Assembly: GCF_900101345.1 (NCBI RefSeq)
Contig: NZ_FMUX01000004.1
Coordinates: 171,239 to 235,238 of the forward strand
Length of the DNA: 64,000 nt
Direction of reading: 5' to 3'
From: Desulfoluna spongiiphila
Lineage (GTDB): Bacteria > Desulfobacterota > Desulfobacteria > Desulfobacterales > Desulfolunaceae
This document shows, piece by piece, positions 55,678-63,583 of the stretch. The notes under the pieces are model-generated. The model was not told where the DNA came from, made no database searches, and saw only the letters and a program-made list of their open reading frames with translations. The stretch's first letter is position 1, and each line of letters opens with the position of its first letter. The position numbers and the translations under genes were made by a program.

Positions 55678-57126
55678 ATGAAGTTTAGAATATGCACAAT
55701 CATGGTTGCAATGTTGGCGATCGTCGGATGTTCGACCTTCGAGATCAAATCAAATGCCGATATTGATAATGAGCGCACAACAGCGCTGCTTTACGACGAG
55801 CTGATCAAAGGCGAAACCCCGAACACAGCTCAACTCACCCTTTTCATGTCCAAAATGCCCAAGGGTGGGGACCTGCACAATCATTATTCTGGAAGTATTT
55901 ATGCGGAGACATATTTGGATTGGGTTGCCGATGCCGGTTACTGGATAGACAAAAAAACACTTCATATCAGCAAGGTAAAGACGGACACCAGTATGTCTGT
56001 TGATGAATTACGTTCTGACACCGGGCTCTACAGAACCCTGTTAACACGCTGGTCAGACAAAGACTATCAGAACCATGACCACTCACAGCCTCCCCCTGAC
56101 CAGAATTTTTTCGATACCTTCGGTTACTTTGGCCCCATCGCACAGAATTACAATAAAGGGCTGATGATTTTAAAAGAGCGGGCCATCAAAGAAAATGTCA
56201 GCTTTATCGAGGTCATGCTCAAGTCTGTGGGGTACTCATATCCGGATCCGTCCTTTGATAAACTGATCAGAAAGGATGCCAGTCACGAGTCTGTTTGGGC
56301 TCATCTGGATGAACTGTCTTCGAAAATAGATACAGATGATGGGTTTAAGACGAAAATCGACGCATTCACCAAGACAATGGAAGCTGCTCACAAAGGCATC
56401 GACGATGAACACTTTATGATGCGTTACCAAACATACACATCAAGAAACAGCTCACCAAGCATTGTCTTTTCAGGCCTTTATTCCGCATTTAAAGCCGTTG
56501 ACCAGTCCGATCTCCTTGTGGGCGTCAACATCGTCGGCCCTGAAAACGGTGTGGTTGCCATCGCTGATTATAATCTACACATGCAGATGTTTGCATATTT
56601 ACACAAGAAATTCCAGGATGTTAACAGGGCGCTGCATGCGGGAGAGCTTACCCTTGGCATGGTGCGCCCCAAAAATCTGACCTTCCATATTTCTCAGGCA
56701 ATAAGGGTCGCCAAAGCCCAGAGGATCGGGCATGGCGTGGACTTACCCTATGAAGAAGACCCCATTGGCCTGTTGCAGGAAATCAAAGAAAACGCTGCCG
56801 TGGAGATTTGCCTCACAAGCAATGAATTTATCCTTGGCGTGAAAGGCAATACCCACCCTTATCTTATCTATTCCGCCTACGGCGTCCCAATGGTTATCTG
56901 CACGGATGATTCCGGGGTATCCAGAAACAATTTGACCGGTGAGTACGTATTGCTGGCGGCACGATATAAGCCCAGTTACAAAACGGTTAAGGAGTATGTG
57001 TACAACAGCATTCACCACTCATTTCTTCCTGAAGAAGATAAAGACTCATTGGTCCATTCCCTTGACCTTCGCTTTGAAGCGTTTGAAGCCGAGATGTCCG
57101 TGTATTCAGATTCAATGCTTCAATAA
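55678..57126 (+). CDS. adenosine deaminase-like lipoprotein
   Basis: 482 residues. A signal peptide ends MLAIVGCSTF (lipobox Cys near 17), so this metal-dependent deaminase-like enzyme is outside the cytoplasm. Active-site blocks of the adenosine deaminase family are visible: GDLHNHYSGSIY (metal His pair near 60), VGVNIVGPENG, RIGHGVDL with the third metal His, and TDDSGVSRNN with the metal Asp near 405. Secreted ADA-like proteins (ADGF type) act on extracellular adenosine. Codon use is mixed and AT-leaning. GGGGAGAG precedes ATG 55678. It probably scavenges nucleosides; the real substrate is unproven. Confidence 0.85.
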   Translation: MKFRICTIMVAMLAIVGCSTFEIKSNADIDNERTTALLYDELIKGETPNTAQLTLFMSKMPKGGDLHNHYSGSIYAETYLDWVADAGYWIDKKTLHISKVKTDTSMSVDELRSDTGLYRTLLTRWSDKDYQNHDHSQPPPDQNFFDTFGYFGPIAQNYNKGLMILKERAIKENVSFIEVMLKSVGYSYPDPSFDKLIRKDASHESVWAHLDELSSKIDTDDGFKTKIDAFTKTMEAAHKGIDDEHFMMRYQTYTSRNSSPSIVFSGLYSAFKAVDQSDLLVGVNIVGPENGVVAIADYNLHMQMFAYLHKKFQDVNRALHAGELTLGMVRPKNLTFHISQAIRVAKAQRIGHGVDLPYEEDPIGLLQEIKENAAVEICLTSNEFILGVKGNTHPYLIYSAYGVPMVICTDDSGVSRNNLTGEYVLLAARYKPSYKTVKEYVYNSIHHSFLPEEDKDSLVHSLDLRFEAFEAEMSVYSDSMLQ

Positions 57127-57254
57127 ACCGTGCTGTCGGGATAAGGCCCCTCCATTGAATTCGTCCTTGCGGACTCTACCCGGGAACATCCCGTCAAAGC
57201 CCGGCTTCCATCTGCCGGGCCCGCCGCATAACAACACCCCAACCACAGGTGCCC

Positions 57255-57815
57255 ATGATGAAAAAAACACTTCTTTTACTCTCTGTCTTGTTTGCTTTCG
57301 GCTGTTCTTCCATGGACAACAAAACCGTCACCACAGCCTTAACACCGGATTGTCTCGGAAATACGGAAATTCCCGCAGTATTTAAAGACCAATTCAGAGA
57401 GGCGGATGACAGTGTGTTATTGGATCTTGCGCTGGGAGCGCCCGACAAGGGCAAACTGTGCTGGGGCCAGGTGTATGTGGCCAAAGAAAATTCAGACATT
57501 ACCATCTACCGTGCGTGGAACAGCACAAACCCACACAGCAAAATGGGTCAGTGGTGGTCCTTTAGCAAGCCCATGGGGTTGGTCTCCGCCTATCGCTCGG
57601 ATTGTGAAATCTGCTACCAGTGGTCCCCCCTGGACAAACTGGTGGTGGGCAGGTTGAAACCCGGAACAAAAATCGTCGTAGGCACCGGGCAGTCTGCCAA
57701 GTGTTCGGAATACCTCACCTACCCGGCGTCTGATGAGAAGCAGGTCTTTATCAAAGACGCAAACACGTCGGTGGAAACAACCTCCGATTACGACCTGGTA
57801 TTCAGGTGGCGATAG
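57255..57815 (+). CDS. putative lipoprotein of unknown function
   Basis: 186 residues. The signal peptide ends VLFAFGCSSM (lipobox Cys near 17). The mature part has several Cys (DCLGN, LCWGQVYVAKE, DCEICYQW, KCSEYL) that could form disulfides, and strands such as DITIYRAWNSTNPHS. No recognised domain. The start is ATG 57255 or 57258, and a GTG 6 bp upstream is also possible. Its last 14 bp overlap the 3' end of the convergent GNAT gene. Confidence 0.72.
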   Translation: MMKKTLLLLSVLFAFGCSSMDNKTVTTALTPDCLGNTEIPAVFKDQFREADDSVLLDLALGAPDKGKLCWGQVYVAKENSDITIYRAWNSTNPHSKMGQWWSFSKPMGLVSAYRSDCEICYQWSPLDKLVVGRLKPGTKIVVGTGQSAKCSEYLTYPASDEKQVFIKDANTSVETTSDYDLVFRWR

Positions 57816-58335
57816 CCCCACGCCCAGAAACGGGATCGACCGTCCAGAGCCCTCCGCGGGCCACAAACCCTGCGGAGGCAAGAAGACAGCAGGCCGCCTT
57901 GTTCTCCGGGTCCACATCGGCCACCAGGGGGCAATGGCCCTTTCCGTCGGAGGTGTGCTGAGTCAACGCATCCAGAAGCTCACGGCCCAGGCCCCGACGC
58001 CAGAACTGCGAAGAGAGCCAGCCCCCCGCCTCCACACGGTCCTTACCGAAAGGCAACAGCACGCAGAACCCCGCCAGCTCGTCGGTCTCCCGTATCCGAA
58101 CGGTAAAGGTCGCCTGTGTGGCATCTTCCAGGGTGGAAAGCAGCCACTCCCCGGCAGACGCAGCCGAGTCGATGCCCCGTGAAAACCTCCAGACGGACGG
58201 CGAGTCAAACCCCGTCTCCATGCCTGCAACATCCGAAGGGGCAAAGGGATAAACGGCAAGGCGCGGGGTCCGGAATCCGTCCGGAAACAGGCCGGACACC
58301 GAAAAAAATTCTCTTTTGATCAGGTTGATTCCCAT
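57802..58335 (-). CDS. GNAT-family acetyltransferase
   Basis: 177 residues. GNAT features: FRTPRLAVYPFAPSDVAG at the start, FTVRIRETDELAGFCVL, and FWRRGLGRELLDALTQH containing the RRGLGR acetyl-CoA loop. A late strand pair ADVDPENKAACCLLASAGF matches the C-terminal GNAT signature. The substrate is unknown. The start ATG 58333-58335 follows AGGAAAG. It lies 3 bp after the enoyl-CoA hydratase gene, so the two are an operon. Confidence 0.88.
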   Translation of the reverse strand: MGINLIKREFFSVSGLFPDGFRTPRLAVYPFAPSDVAGMETGFDSPSVWRFSRGIDSAASAGEWLLSTLEDATQATFTVRIRETDELAGFCVLLPFGKDRVEAGGWLSSQFWRRGLGRELLDALTQHTSDGKGHCPLVADVDPENKAACCLLASAGFVARGGLWTVDPVSGRGAIAT

Positions 58336-58337
58336 GG

Positions 58338-59144
58338 TCACTTTCCTGTAAAGCGGGGCTCTCGTTTTTCAAAAATGGCTGCAAGGGCCTCTTTGTGGTC
58401 CTCGGAGCCGTGGCACTGGGCCTGCATCAGGGCACAGGTTTCCAGAAAATCGGCAAGCTCCGTGCGCTGCCCCATCTTGAGAAGCCGCTTGGTCATGCGC
58501 AGGGCCCGGGGCGGCTTGGCCGCGATCTTTTCAGCCAGGGCAGTTGCTTCCTCCATCAACGCCCCGTGGGGGACCACCCGGGAGACCAGCCCCATCTCCA
58601 GGGCGCGCTGCGCATCGATGACCTCTGCGGTAAAGGCGAGCTCGCAGGCCTTGGCCATTCCCAGGGCCCGTGGCAGGAGCCAGGCCCCTCCGTCACCGGG
58701 AATGAGTCCCACATTAAGGAAGGTCTCCCCGAAGGTCGCCCGTTCCGAGGCGATGCGGAGGTCGCACATGAGGGTCAAATCAAAACCGGCCCCCACGGCC
58801 GGGCCGTTGACGGCCGCGATGATGGGGATCTCAAGGGACTCCATGGCAAGGGGGATTCGCTGGACATGACTCTTATAACGGGCCACCAGCTCCGGCCCAT
58901 CCCCTGCAAACATCCCTTTTCGTCCGGCCATGTCCTTGATGTTGCCCCCGGAGGAAAAGGCCGGGTCACTTCCCGTCAACACGAGAACACTGACGCCGGT
59001 ATCTTTGTTGACCTCATCAACCAGCCTGCAGAGTTCCTCCACCATGGCCCCGCCGGTGAGGGCGTTGCGAATCTCCGGGCGATTCAAGGTCGCCGTGACA
59101 ACCCGACCGTCCCGCTCCACAAGCATCTCGGTGAAACCGTCCAT
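58338..59144 (-). CDS. enoyl-CoA hydratase/isomerase family protein
   Basis: 268 residues of the crotonase fold. Oxyanion-hole blocks: AFSSGGNIKDM (near 63) and IPIIAAVNGPAVGAGFDLTLMCDLRIASERATFG (near 101-135). The catalytic-loop block LIPGDGGAWLLPRALGMAKA carries Asp where typical hydratases have Glu, so the exact reaction (hydratase, isomerase or another crotonase) is open. It acts on acyl-CoA in beta-oxidation or side-chain degradation. GGAGAGG precedes ATG 59142-59144. A GNAT gene follows 2 bp later. Confidence 0.9.
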   Translation of the reverse strand: MDGFTEMLVERDGRVVTATLNRPEIRNALTGGAMVEELCRLVDEVNKDTGVSVLVLTGSDPAFSSGGNIKDMAGRKGMFAGDGPELVARYKSHVQRIPLAMESLEIPIIAAVNGPAVGAGFDLTLMCDLRIASERATFGETFLNVGLIPGDGGAWLLPRALGMAKACELAFTAEVIDAQRALEMGLVSRVVPHGALMEEATALAEKIAAKPPRALRMTKRLLKMGQRTELADFLETCALMQAQCHGSEDHKEALAAIFEKREPRFTGK

Positions 59145-59533
59145 AGCCTCTCCTTTCCAGGGTACCTGGCCTGCCTGCCAGAAACAGAAGCCAGGCCATC
59201 GTTGATGTGTGTGTAAGGGGCCGGAAAAACAATGCCCTCTGAGGTTAACTTTATAAAAACCGCCCCCGCAGGGTCGCCGGGCCATTGCGCCAATGCCACT
59301 GTAACAAACCAGGCCCCATATTTCACCGAAAATGAAAAATCCCGCACCATCAACAACTTGCAGGCCAAAGCGCCGGAGACAGGTGCAGGCCGCACGGTTT
59401 CCCTCACATGCGTCAGGCCCCGGTCCATTTTTTCACCCTCCTTTTGGGACAGAGGGCTTGACACCGACGGAATCTCCGATTAAAAAGCGTAAGCTCGCAG
59501 CATGGTGCTCTTTTATCGGCACCGGCAAGGGGT
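59145..59533. other. divergent gap upstream of the phosphoribosyltransferase gene
   Basis: No gene seen. It should contain promoters for echA-like and phosphoribosyltransferase genes; the leader of the latter continues to 59716 and carries the hairpin at 59534. Confidence 0.4.
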
Positions 59534-59557
59534 ACCCGTCATCGCGCGGGTTTTTTT
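59534..59557 (+). terminator. short terminator-like hairpin in the phosphoribosyltransferase leader
   Basis: ACCCG (59534-59538) pairs with CGGGT (59547-59551), followed by TTTTTT. No rightward gene precedes it, so it could end a small RNA or act as an attenuator 160 nt before the start codon. Confidence 0.5.
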
Positions 59558-59716
59558 GTGCCCGGAGAAAACCTTACCGTGCAACACCCTTTGCCGCACA
59601 CAGCGGAAACGCCCTTCAGCGTCACCGGTTCGCATGTCGCCTTAACCAAGCGCCCTGCGGCGGGCTCCGCCATGGCAGACCATGGCGGATCGTACAACGC
59701 CCAAGGAGAACTGCCC

Positions 59717-60700
59717 ATGCTGCACCCCGTCGTCAACACACCCGAATGTGCCATTCACCGCATTGATGATCATACCCCGTCAACGGTCAACCGACTTGTT
59801 GTCTCCACCCCGGAAACACGTGCCATCGCCAACGATCCCAAAGTCATGGGGGTCGATTACACCCGGCGCCTCAAGACCGCCTGCACGCGCATCCTGTCCA
59901 TCCTGAATACCGAAAAGCGAACCTGCCTCACCGAGGACGAGACCATTGTCTTCGATATCCTGCGCGGCGGCCTGAACTTCGGCCTCCGGGAAGCCCTGGC
60001 CGACGCCTTTGGCTGGAACCGCCACGGCTGCTCCTTTATCAGCGCCCAGCGCGCCCGCGTGGACGGCGATCCCGAGAACTGGCACATCATGGAGAGCGAG
60101 TACAGCAAGGTCTACATGCCCAAAACCGCCAGCATCGTCATCGGCGATGTGGTGGCCACCGGCACCAGCCTGGAACACGCCATGAAGGCCCTGGTGGCCG
60201 AAGCCGAAAAACAGGGAACCGCCTTGCGCTCCATCGTCTTTTTCACCTTCGGCGGGCCCCGCGCCGAGGAGATCCTGGAAGCTGCCGACGCCATGTGCCG
60301 CAAGCGGTTTCCCTCCTACGAAGGCACCACCCTCATCTACCTGGAAGGCCGTTTTGTGGTCCCCACGGAAGAGACGCCCCTCACCATCAAGATCACCGGC
60401 ACCGACCTTCTGCGCAAGGGCGCCCTCATGGCACCGGAGTTCATCGAGTCCCAGTACGAAGAGCCCTCCTACCCCATCCAGCGCTGCGCCGTCTACGACG
60501 CCGGATCCCGTGCCTTCTGGACCCCGGAGTACATCGCGGACCTCACGGAATACTGGGGCGAAACCCTGGCCCTGGCTGAAAAAGGCATGGGCTTTGCCGA
60601 GCTGCTCGAAGAGCGCTTCCCCGAACTCGACGCGAACCGTTTCTCTGAAGTGGACCTGAAACGGATCTGCCGGAAGCAGATATCACAATTGGACGCTTGA
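59717..60700 (+). CDS. type I phosphoribosyltransferase domain protein
   Basis: 327 residues. The PRPP-binding loop is IVIGDVVATGTSLEHA (near 140-155), with two acidic residues replaced by the related GD pattern. An upstream block DETIVFDILRGGLNFGLREAL fits a PRT core with an N-terminal hood. It is longer than typical base phosphoribosyltransferases, and the last 100 residues are unassigned. The start ATG 59717 follows AAGGAG by 8 nt. A CodB-type permease follows, so it probably salvages an imported nucleobase, but which one is not shown. Confidence 0.8.
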   Translation: MLHPVVNTPECAIHRIDDHTPSTVNRLVVSTPETRAIANDPKVMGVDYTRRLKTACTRILSILNTEKRTCLTEDETIVFDILRGGLNFGLREALADAFGWNRHGCSFISAQRARVDGDPENWHIMESEYSKVYMPKTASIVIGDVVATGTSLEHAMKALVAEAEKQGTALRSIVFFTFGGPRAEEILEAADAMCRKRFPSYEGTTLIYLEGRFVVPTEETPLTIKITGTDLLRKGALMAPEFIESQYEEPSYPIQRCAVYDAGSRAFWTPEYIADLTEYWGETLALAEKGMGFAELLEERFPELDANRFSEVDLKRICRKQISQLDA

Positions 60701-60711
60701 TAGAAAAAAAC

Positions 60712-60878
60712 GCCTCCGGCGGCCCTGCCGGGGGCCAAACTTTTGAAAAGTTTGACAAACAGGTATTTATAATAAAACGCGCGCCTGACGTTTACGGTAA
60801 CCTCCACCCATCATGATGATTCGTTTGCAGCCGAAAAGTTTTTACGGGGCTTTTTTCAACAAACGACCCGCCGGAGGC
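60712..60878. repeat. dispersed repeat, copy 4 (167 bp or longer)
   Basis: It starts GCCTCCGGCGGC (60712-60723), just after the phosphoribosyltransferase stop. A matching end CCGCCGGAGGC is at 60868-60878, and a weaker end CCCGCCAGAGGC follows near 61017-61028. Inside is CAAACTTTTGAAAAGTTTG, a further palindrome. The body differs from copies 1-3. Confidence 0.7.
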
Positions 60879-60996
60879 ATGCATTTAGCTCAACGTATGA
60901 TGGACTCGGTTCTTAGCCGCTTTTCACGGGCAAAGCACGTCAGCAAATGGGACGTACCTGAGGAACGAAGGCACGGAGCATTTGCGAACCCGGGGT

Positions 60997-61016
60997 GCAG
61001 GGGATTTATCCCCTGC
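60997..61016 (+). promoter_or_regulatory. hairpin in the codB-like leader
   Basis: GCAGGGGAT (60997-61005) pairs with ATCCCCTGC (61008-61016) around a 2-nt loop, 42 nt before the permease start. It may be part of the repeat above or a leader regulator. Confidence 0.45.
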
Positions 61017-61058
61017 CCGCCAGAGGCACGATTTTTGTACATATTTTAGGAGAAACAG

Positions 61059-62324
61059 ATGAAGAAAGACCACACAACAGACGCTGATTTCGCCCTCACC
61101 CATGTCGCCGATTCCCACCGCAAAGGGTTCTGGCCCATGCTGGTGGTGATGCTCGGCTTTACCTTTTTTTCCGCCAGCATGTGGTCCGGCGGAAAGCTCG
61201 GCACCGGCCTGACGGCCTGGCAGCTCATCGCCACGGTGATGACCGGCAACCTGCTTCTGGGCTGCTACACGGGCCTGCTTGCGGCCATCGCCGCCAAAAC
61301 CGGTCTCTCCACCCACTTGCTTGCCCGATTCTCCTTTGGGGAAAAAGGTTCTTACCTCCCCTCCTTTCTCCTGTCCATCACCCAGGTGGGATGGTTCGGC
61401 GTAGGGGTTGCCATGTTCGCCCTGCCCGTCCAGAAGGTCACCGGCTGGAATATCCACGCCCTCATCCTGGCCTCGGGCCTTGTCATGACGGCCACGGCCT
61501 GGTTCGGCATCCGGGCGCTGACCATCTTAAGCTTCATTGCCGTGCCTTCCATCGCCGTCCTGGGCAGCTTCTCCGTGGGCAAGGCCTTCACCGACTTCGG
61601 CGGCCTGGACGCCTGGTTTTCCATGGTCCCTGCCGAGCCCATGGGCCTGTTCACCGCCATCGGCATCTGCGTGGCCTCCTTCATCAGCGGCGGCACCCTC
61701 ACCCCGGACTTCACGCGGTTTTCCAAGAACACCAAAACCGCCGTCTCCACCACGGTCATGGCTTTTTTCCTCGGCAACAGCCTCATGTTTCTCTTCGGCG
61801 CCGTGGGAGCGGCCTTCTACCAGCAGGCGGATATCTCCGACGTGCTCCTGAAACAGGGCATGATCGTCTGGGCCATGGTGATCCTGGGCCTCAACATCTG
61901 GACCACCAACGACAACGCCCTTTATGCCTCAGGCCTCGGTTTCTCCAACATCACCGGCCTGCCCAAAAAATGGGTGGTCCTGGCCAACGGTGTGGTGGGA
62001 ACCCTTGCCGCCCTTTACCTCTACAACAACTTTGTGGGATGGCTCGCCTTTCTGAACACCATGCTCCCCTCCATCGGCGGCATCCTCATCGCAGACTACT
62101 TCATGGTCCGAAAGCGCCTCTACGGCCACCTGGATAAAACCCGCTTCGAAACCATCCGCCCCACCGCCATCCTGGCCTGGGCCGCAGGGGTGGCAGCCGC
62201 CAGGGTGATCCCCGGCATCGCCCCGGTCAACAGCGTCCTGGCCGCCGTGGGTGTCTACCTCGTGGCTGAACATGTGATGGGACTCATCAAAAACGGTGAG
62301 AGGCCTGAGAGCGAGGCGGCTTAA
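61059..62324 (+). CDS. codB: CodB-type cytosine/purine permease (NCS1 family)
   Basis: 421 residues, about 12 membrane helices. It matches the cytosine permease group of NCS1 transporters: TFFSASMWSGGKLGTGLTAWQ in helix 1, TGLSTHLLARFSFGEKGSYLPS, and GGTLTPDFTRFSKN in the loop after helix 6. It imports a nucleobase with a cation. AGGAG lies 8 nt before ATG 61059. No cytosine deaminase (codA) is present; the upstream phosphoribosyltransferase suggests direct salvage of the imported base. Confidence 0.9.
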   Translation: MKKDHTTDADFALTHVADSHRKGFWPMLVVMLGFTFFSASMWSGGKLGTGLTAWQLIATVMTGNLLLGCYTGLLAAIAAKTGLSTHLLARFSFGEKGSYLPSFLLSITQVGWFGVGVAMFALPVQKVTGWNIHALILASGLVMTATAWFGIRALTILSFIAVPSIAVLGSFSVGKAFTDFGGLDAWFSMVPAEPMGLFTAIGICVASFISGGTLTPDFTRFSKNTKTAVSTTVMAFFLGNSLMFLFGAVGAAFYQQADISDVLLKQGMIVWAMVILGLNIWTTNDNALYASGLGFSNITGLPKKWVVLANGVVGTLAALYLYNNFVGWLAFLNTMLPSIGGILIADYFMVRKRLYGHLDKTRFETIRPTAILAWAAGVAAARVIPGIAPVNSVLAAVGVYLVAEHVMGLIKNGERPESEAA

Positions 62325-62341
62325 GCCGCACAGCTCTTTAG

Positions 62342-62537
62342 CCCGGACATTTCATGAGAAAAAGTTAGATATTTCATAAATACAAAATGTAACTCACCGT
62401 CTTCGGCCCGTTTTTCTCACCCTTCGGGCGATCCGAGTGCGCCCATCTTCTGCGTTATCATAGCTTTGAGGTAAGCCACTACATCTACAGCTCTGATGCC
62501 TTGAATATGGGCACACTCGACTCGTGAAAGATCCGGG
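62342..62537. repeat. CCCGGACATTTCATGAG repeat, copy 2 (196 bp)
   Basis: Left end CCCGGACATTTCATGAG (62342-62358) and right end CTCGTGAAAGATCCGGG (62521-62537) are imperfect inverted repeats (13 of 17 positions). Its right half matches copy 1 at 54714. It has no coding capacity and looks like a MITE or insertion-sequence remnant. Confidence 0.7.
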
Positions 62538-62560
62538 TTAGCGATACAGATAAAACGCGA

Positions 62561-62600
62561 AAAACCGATGCCCGCACTCTCGTGGGCATCGGTTTTTTTA
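62561..62600. terminator. bidirectional terminator
   Basis: AAAACCGATGCCC (62561-62573) pairs with GGGCATCGGTTTT (62584-62596), then a T-run. It separates codB from the convergent DUF169 gene. Confidence 0.92.
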
Positions 62601-62643
62601 TGCCTGATCACGCCTGTATACCTTTGATCCGGCGACAAAGAGA

Positions 62644-63378
62644 TCAAAACCCTTTAGGATTGCTGAAGTTTTTATCAAGAAAGCTGCCTTCGATGTTGTT
62701 CGCCATTTCAACAAAACGAGTGGAAGGCAACGAAAAGGACACCATGTCTTCAGGAACAAAATTCCTGACCATGGGCTCCATGAACCCGACGATACTCCTG
62801 GGGTGCTCTTGAAATTTTTCATTATAGGGAAGTGTAAAGACAGACTGACACCCTGAACAATTGGGAATCAACACATTGTCCATCAAACTGGCCGTGCTGT
62901 CGTAGCCTGACAGGGTGACCAGTTTTGTCAGGTTGGTGAGATCCGCCGGAAAAATATTTACAACCTCAATTTCCCTGTTTTTATCGACCATTTCGAGTTG
63001 TTCCATGTACAGATATTTTTCTTTTGGCGGCTGAATAAGGGTTGCCGACTCACGGGTATATGCCTTTGAAAGCTCGAGATTCTTAAAAAACCGTTCGGTT
63101 TCCGCTAAAAATACACCTCCGTCATCTTCCAGTTCTCCAAAACCAAAATACTCCGTTGAACCGGTGCATGCCTTCCCGTTATCCTCTGAAAAACGGATTC
63201 TTTTTCCCTGTTTCGTAACCATTTTCAGATACATGAACATGCATACCCAGCGGTCTTTCTGGTAAACAAAAGAATCGTCTATCTCTTCAGGCGAAAAATA
63301 CCAGCCGATGGCAGGGTAATTGAAAGACACGACTTCTGAAAATTTCCTCAGGCTCTCTTTTACTATTTCTGAATTCAT
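62644..63378 (-). CDS. DUF169 family protein
   Basis: 244 residues. It resembles the DUF169 (COG2043) family: an N-terminal FNYPAIGWYFSPEEI, the ACTGSTEYFGFGE block with a conserved Cys near 70, a PPKEKYLYMEQLEM segment, then VEVVNIFPADLTNLTKLV, and IPNCSGCQSVFTLPY with two more Cys. The cysteines hint at a metal or cofactor site, but the function is unknown. The gene is AT-rich, diverges from an incomplete regulator at 63584, and its promoter lies near a 12-bp inverted repeat. Confidence 0.75.
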   Translation of the reverse strand: MNSEIVKESLRKFSEVVSFNYPAIGWYFSPEEIDDSFVYQKDRWVCMFMYLKMVTKQGKRIRFSEDNGKACTGSTEYFGFGELEDDGGVFLAETERFFKNLELSKAYTRESATLIQPPKEKYLYMEQLEMVDKNREIEVVNIFPADLTNLTKLVTLSGYDSTASLMDNVLIPNCSGCQSVFTLPYNEKFQEHPRSIVGFMEPMVRNFVPEDMVSFSLPSTRFVEMANNIEGSFLDKNFSNPKGF

Positions 63379-63485
63379 TTAAGATTCCCCTTGTGTTTAA
63401 AAGTTGATATCTATTGTTTCAAAAGATATGCCAAAATATAAGGGTCTGTAAATACAGCTATTATCAACACCAATACCCCAAAACA

Positions 63486-63548
63486 ACGATATTAAATGGC
63501 TTTCGGCTACTAAATTTCGTGGCTACATGATAAACTATTTAATATCGT
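63486..63548. promoter_or_regulatory. 12-bp inverted repeat in the divergent promoter region
   Basis: ACGATATTAAAT (63486-63497) and ATTTAATATCGT (63537-63548) are perfect inverse copies 39 nt apart. They lie in the 205-bp gap between DUF169 and the regulator gene, where an operator pair would be expected. Confidence 0.5.
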
Positions 63549-63583
63549 GGTTATTTTGTCTGGTTCACATGAAGGGGGTTCAG

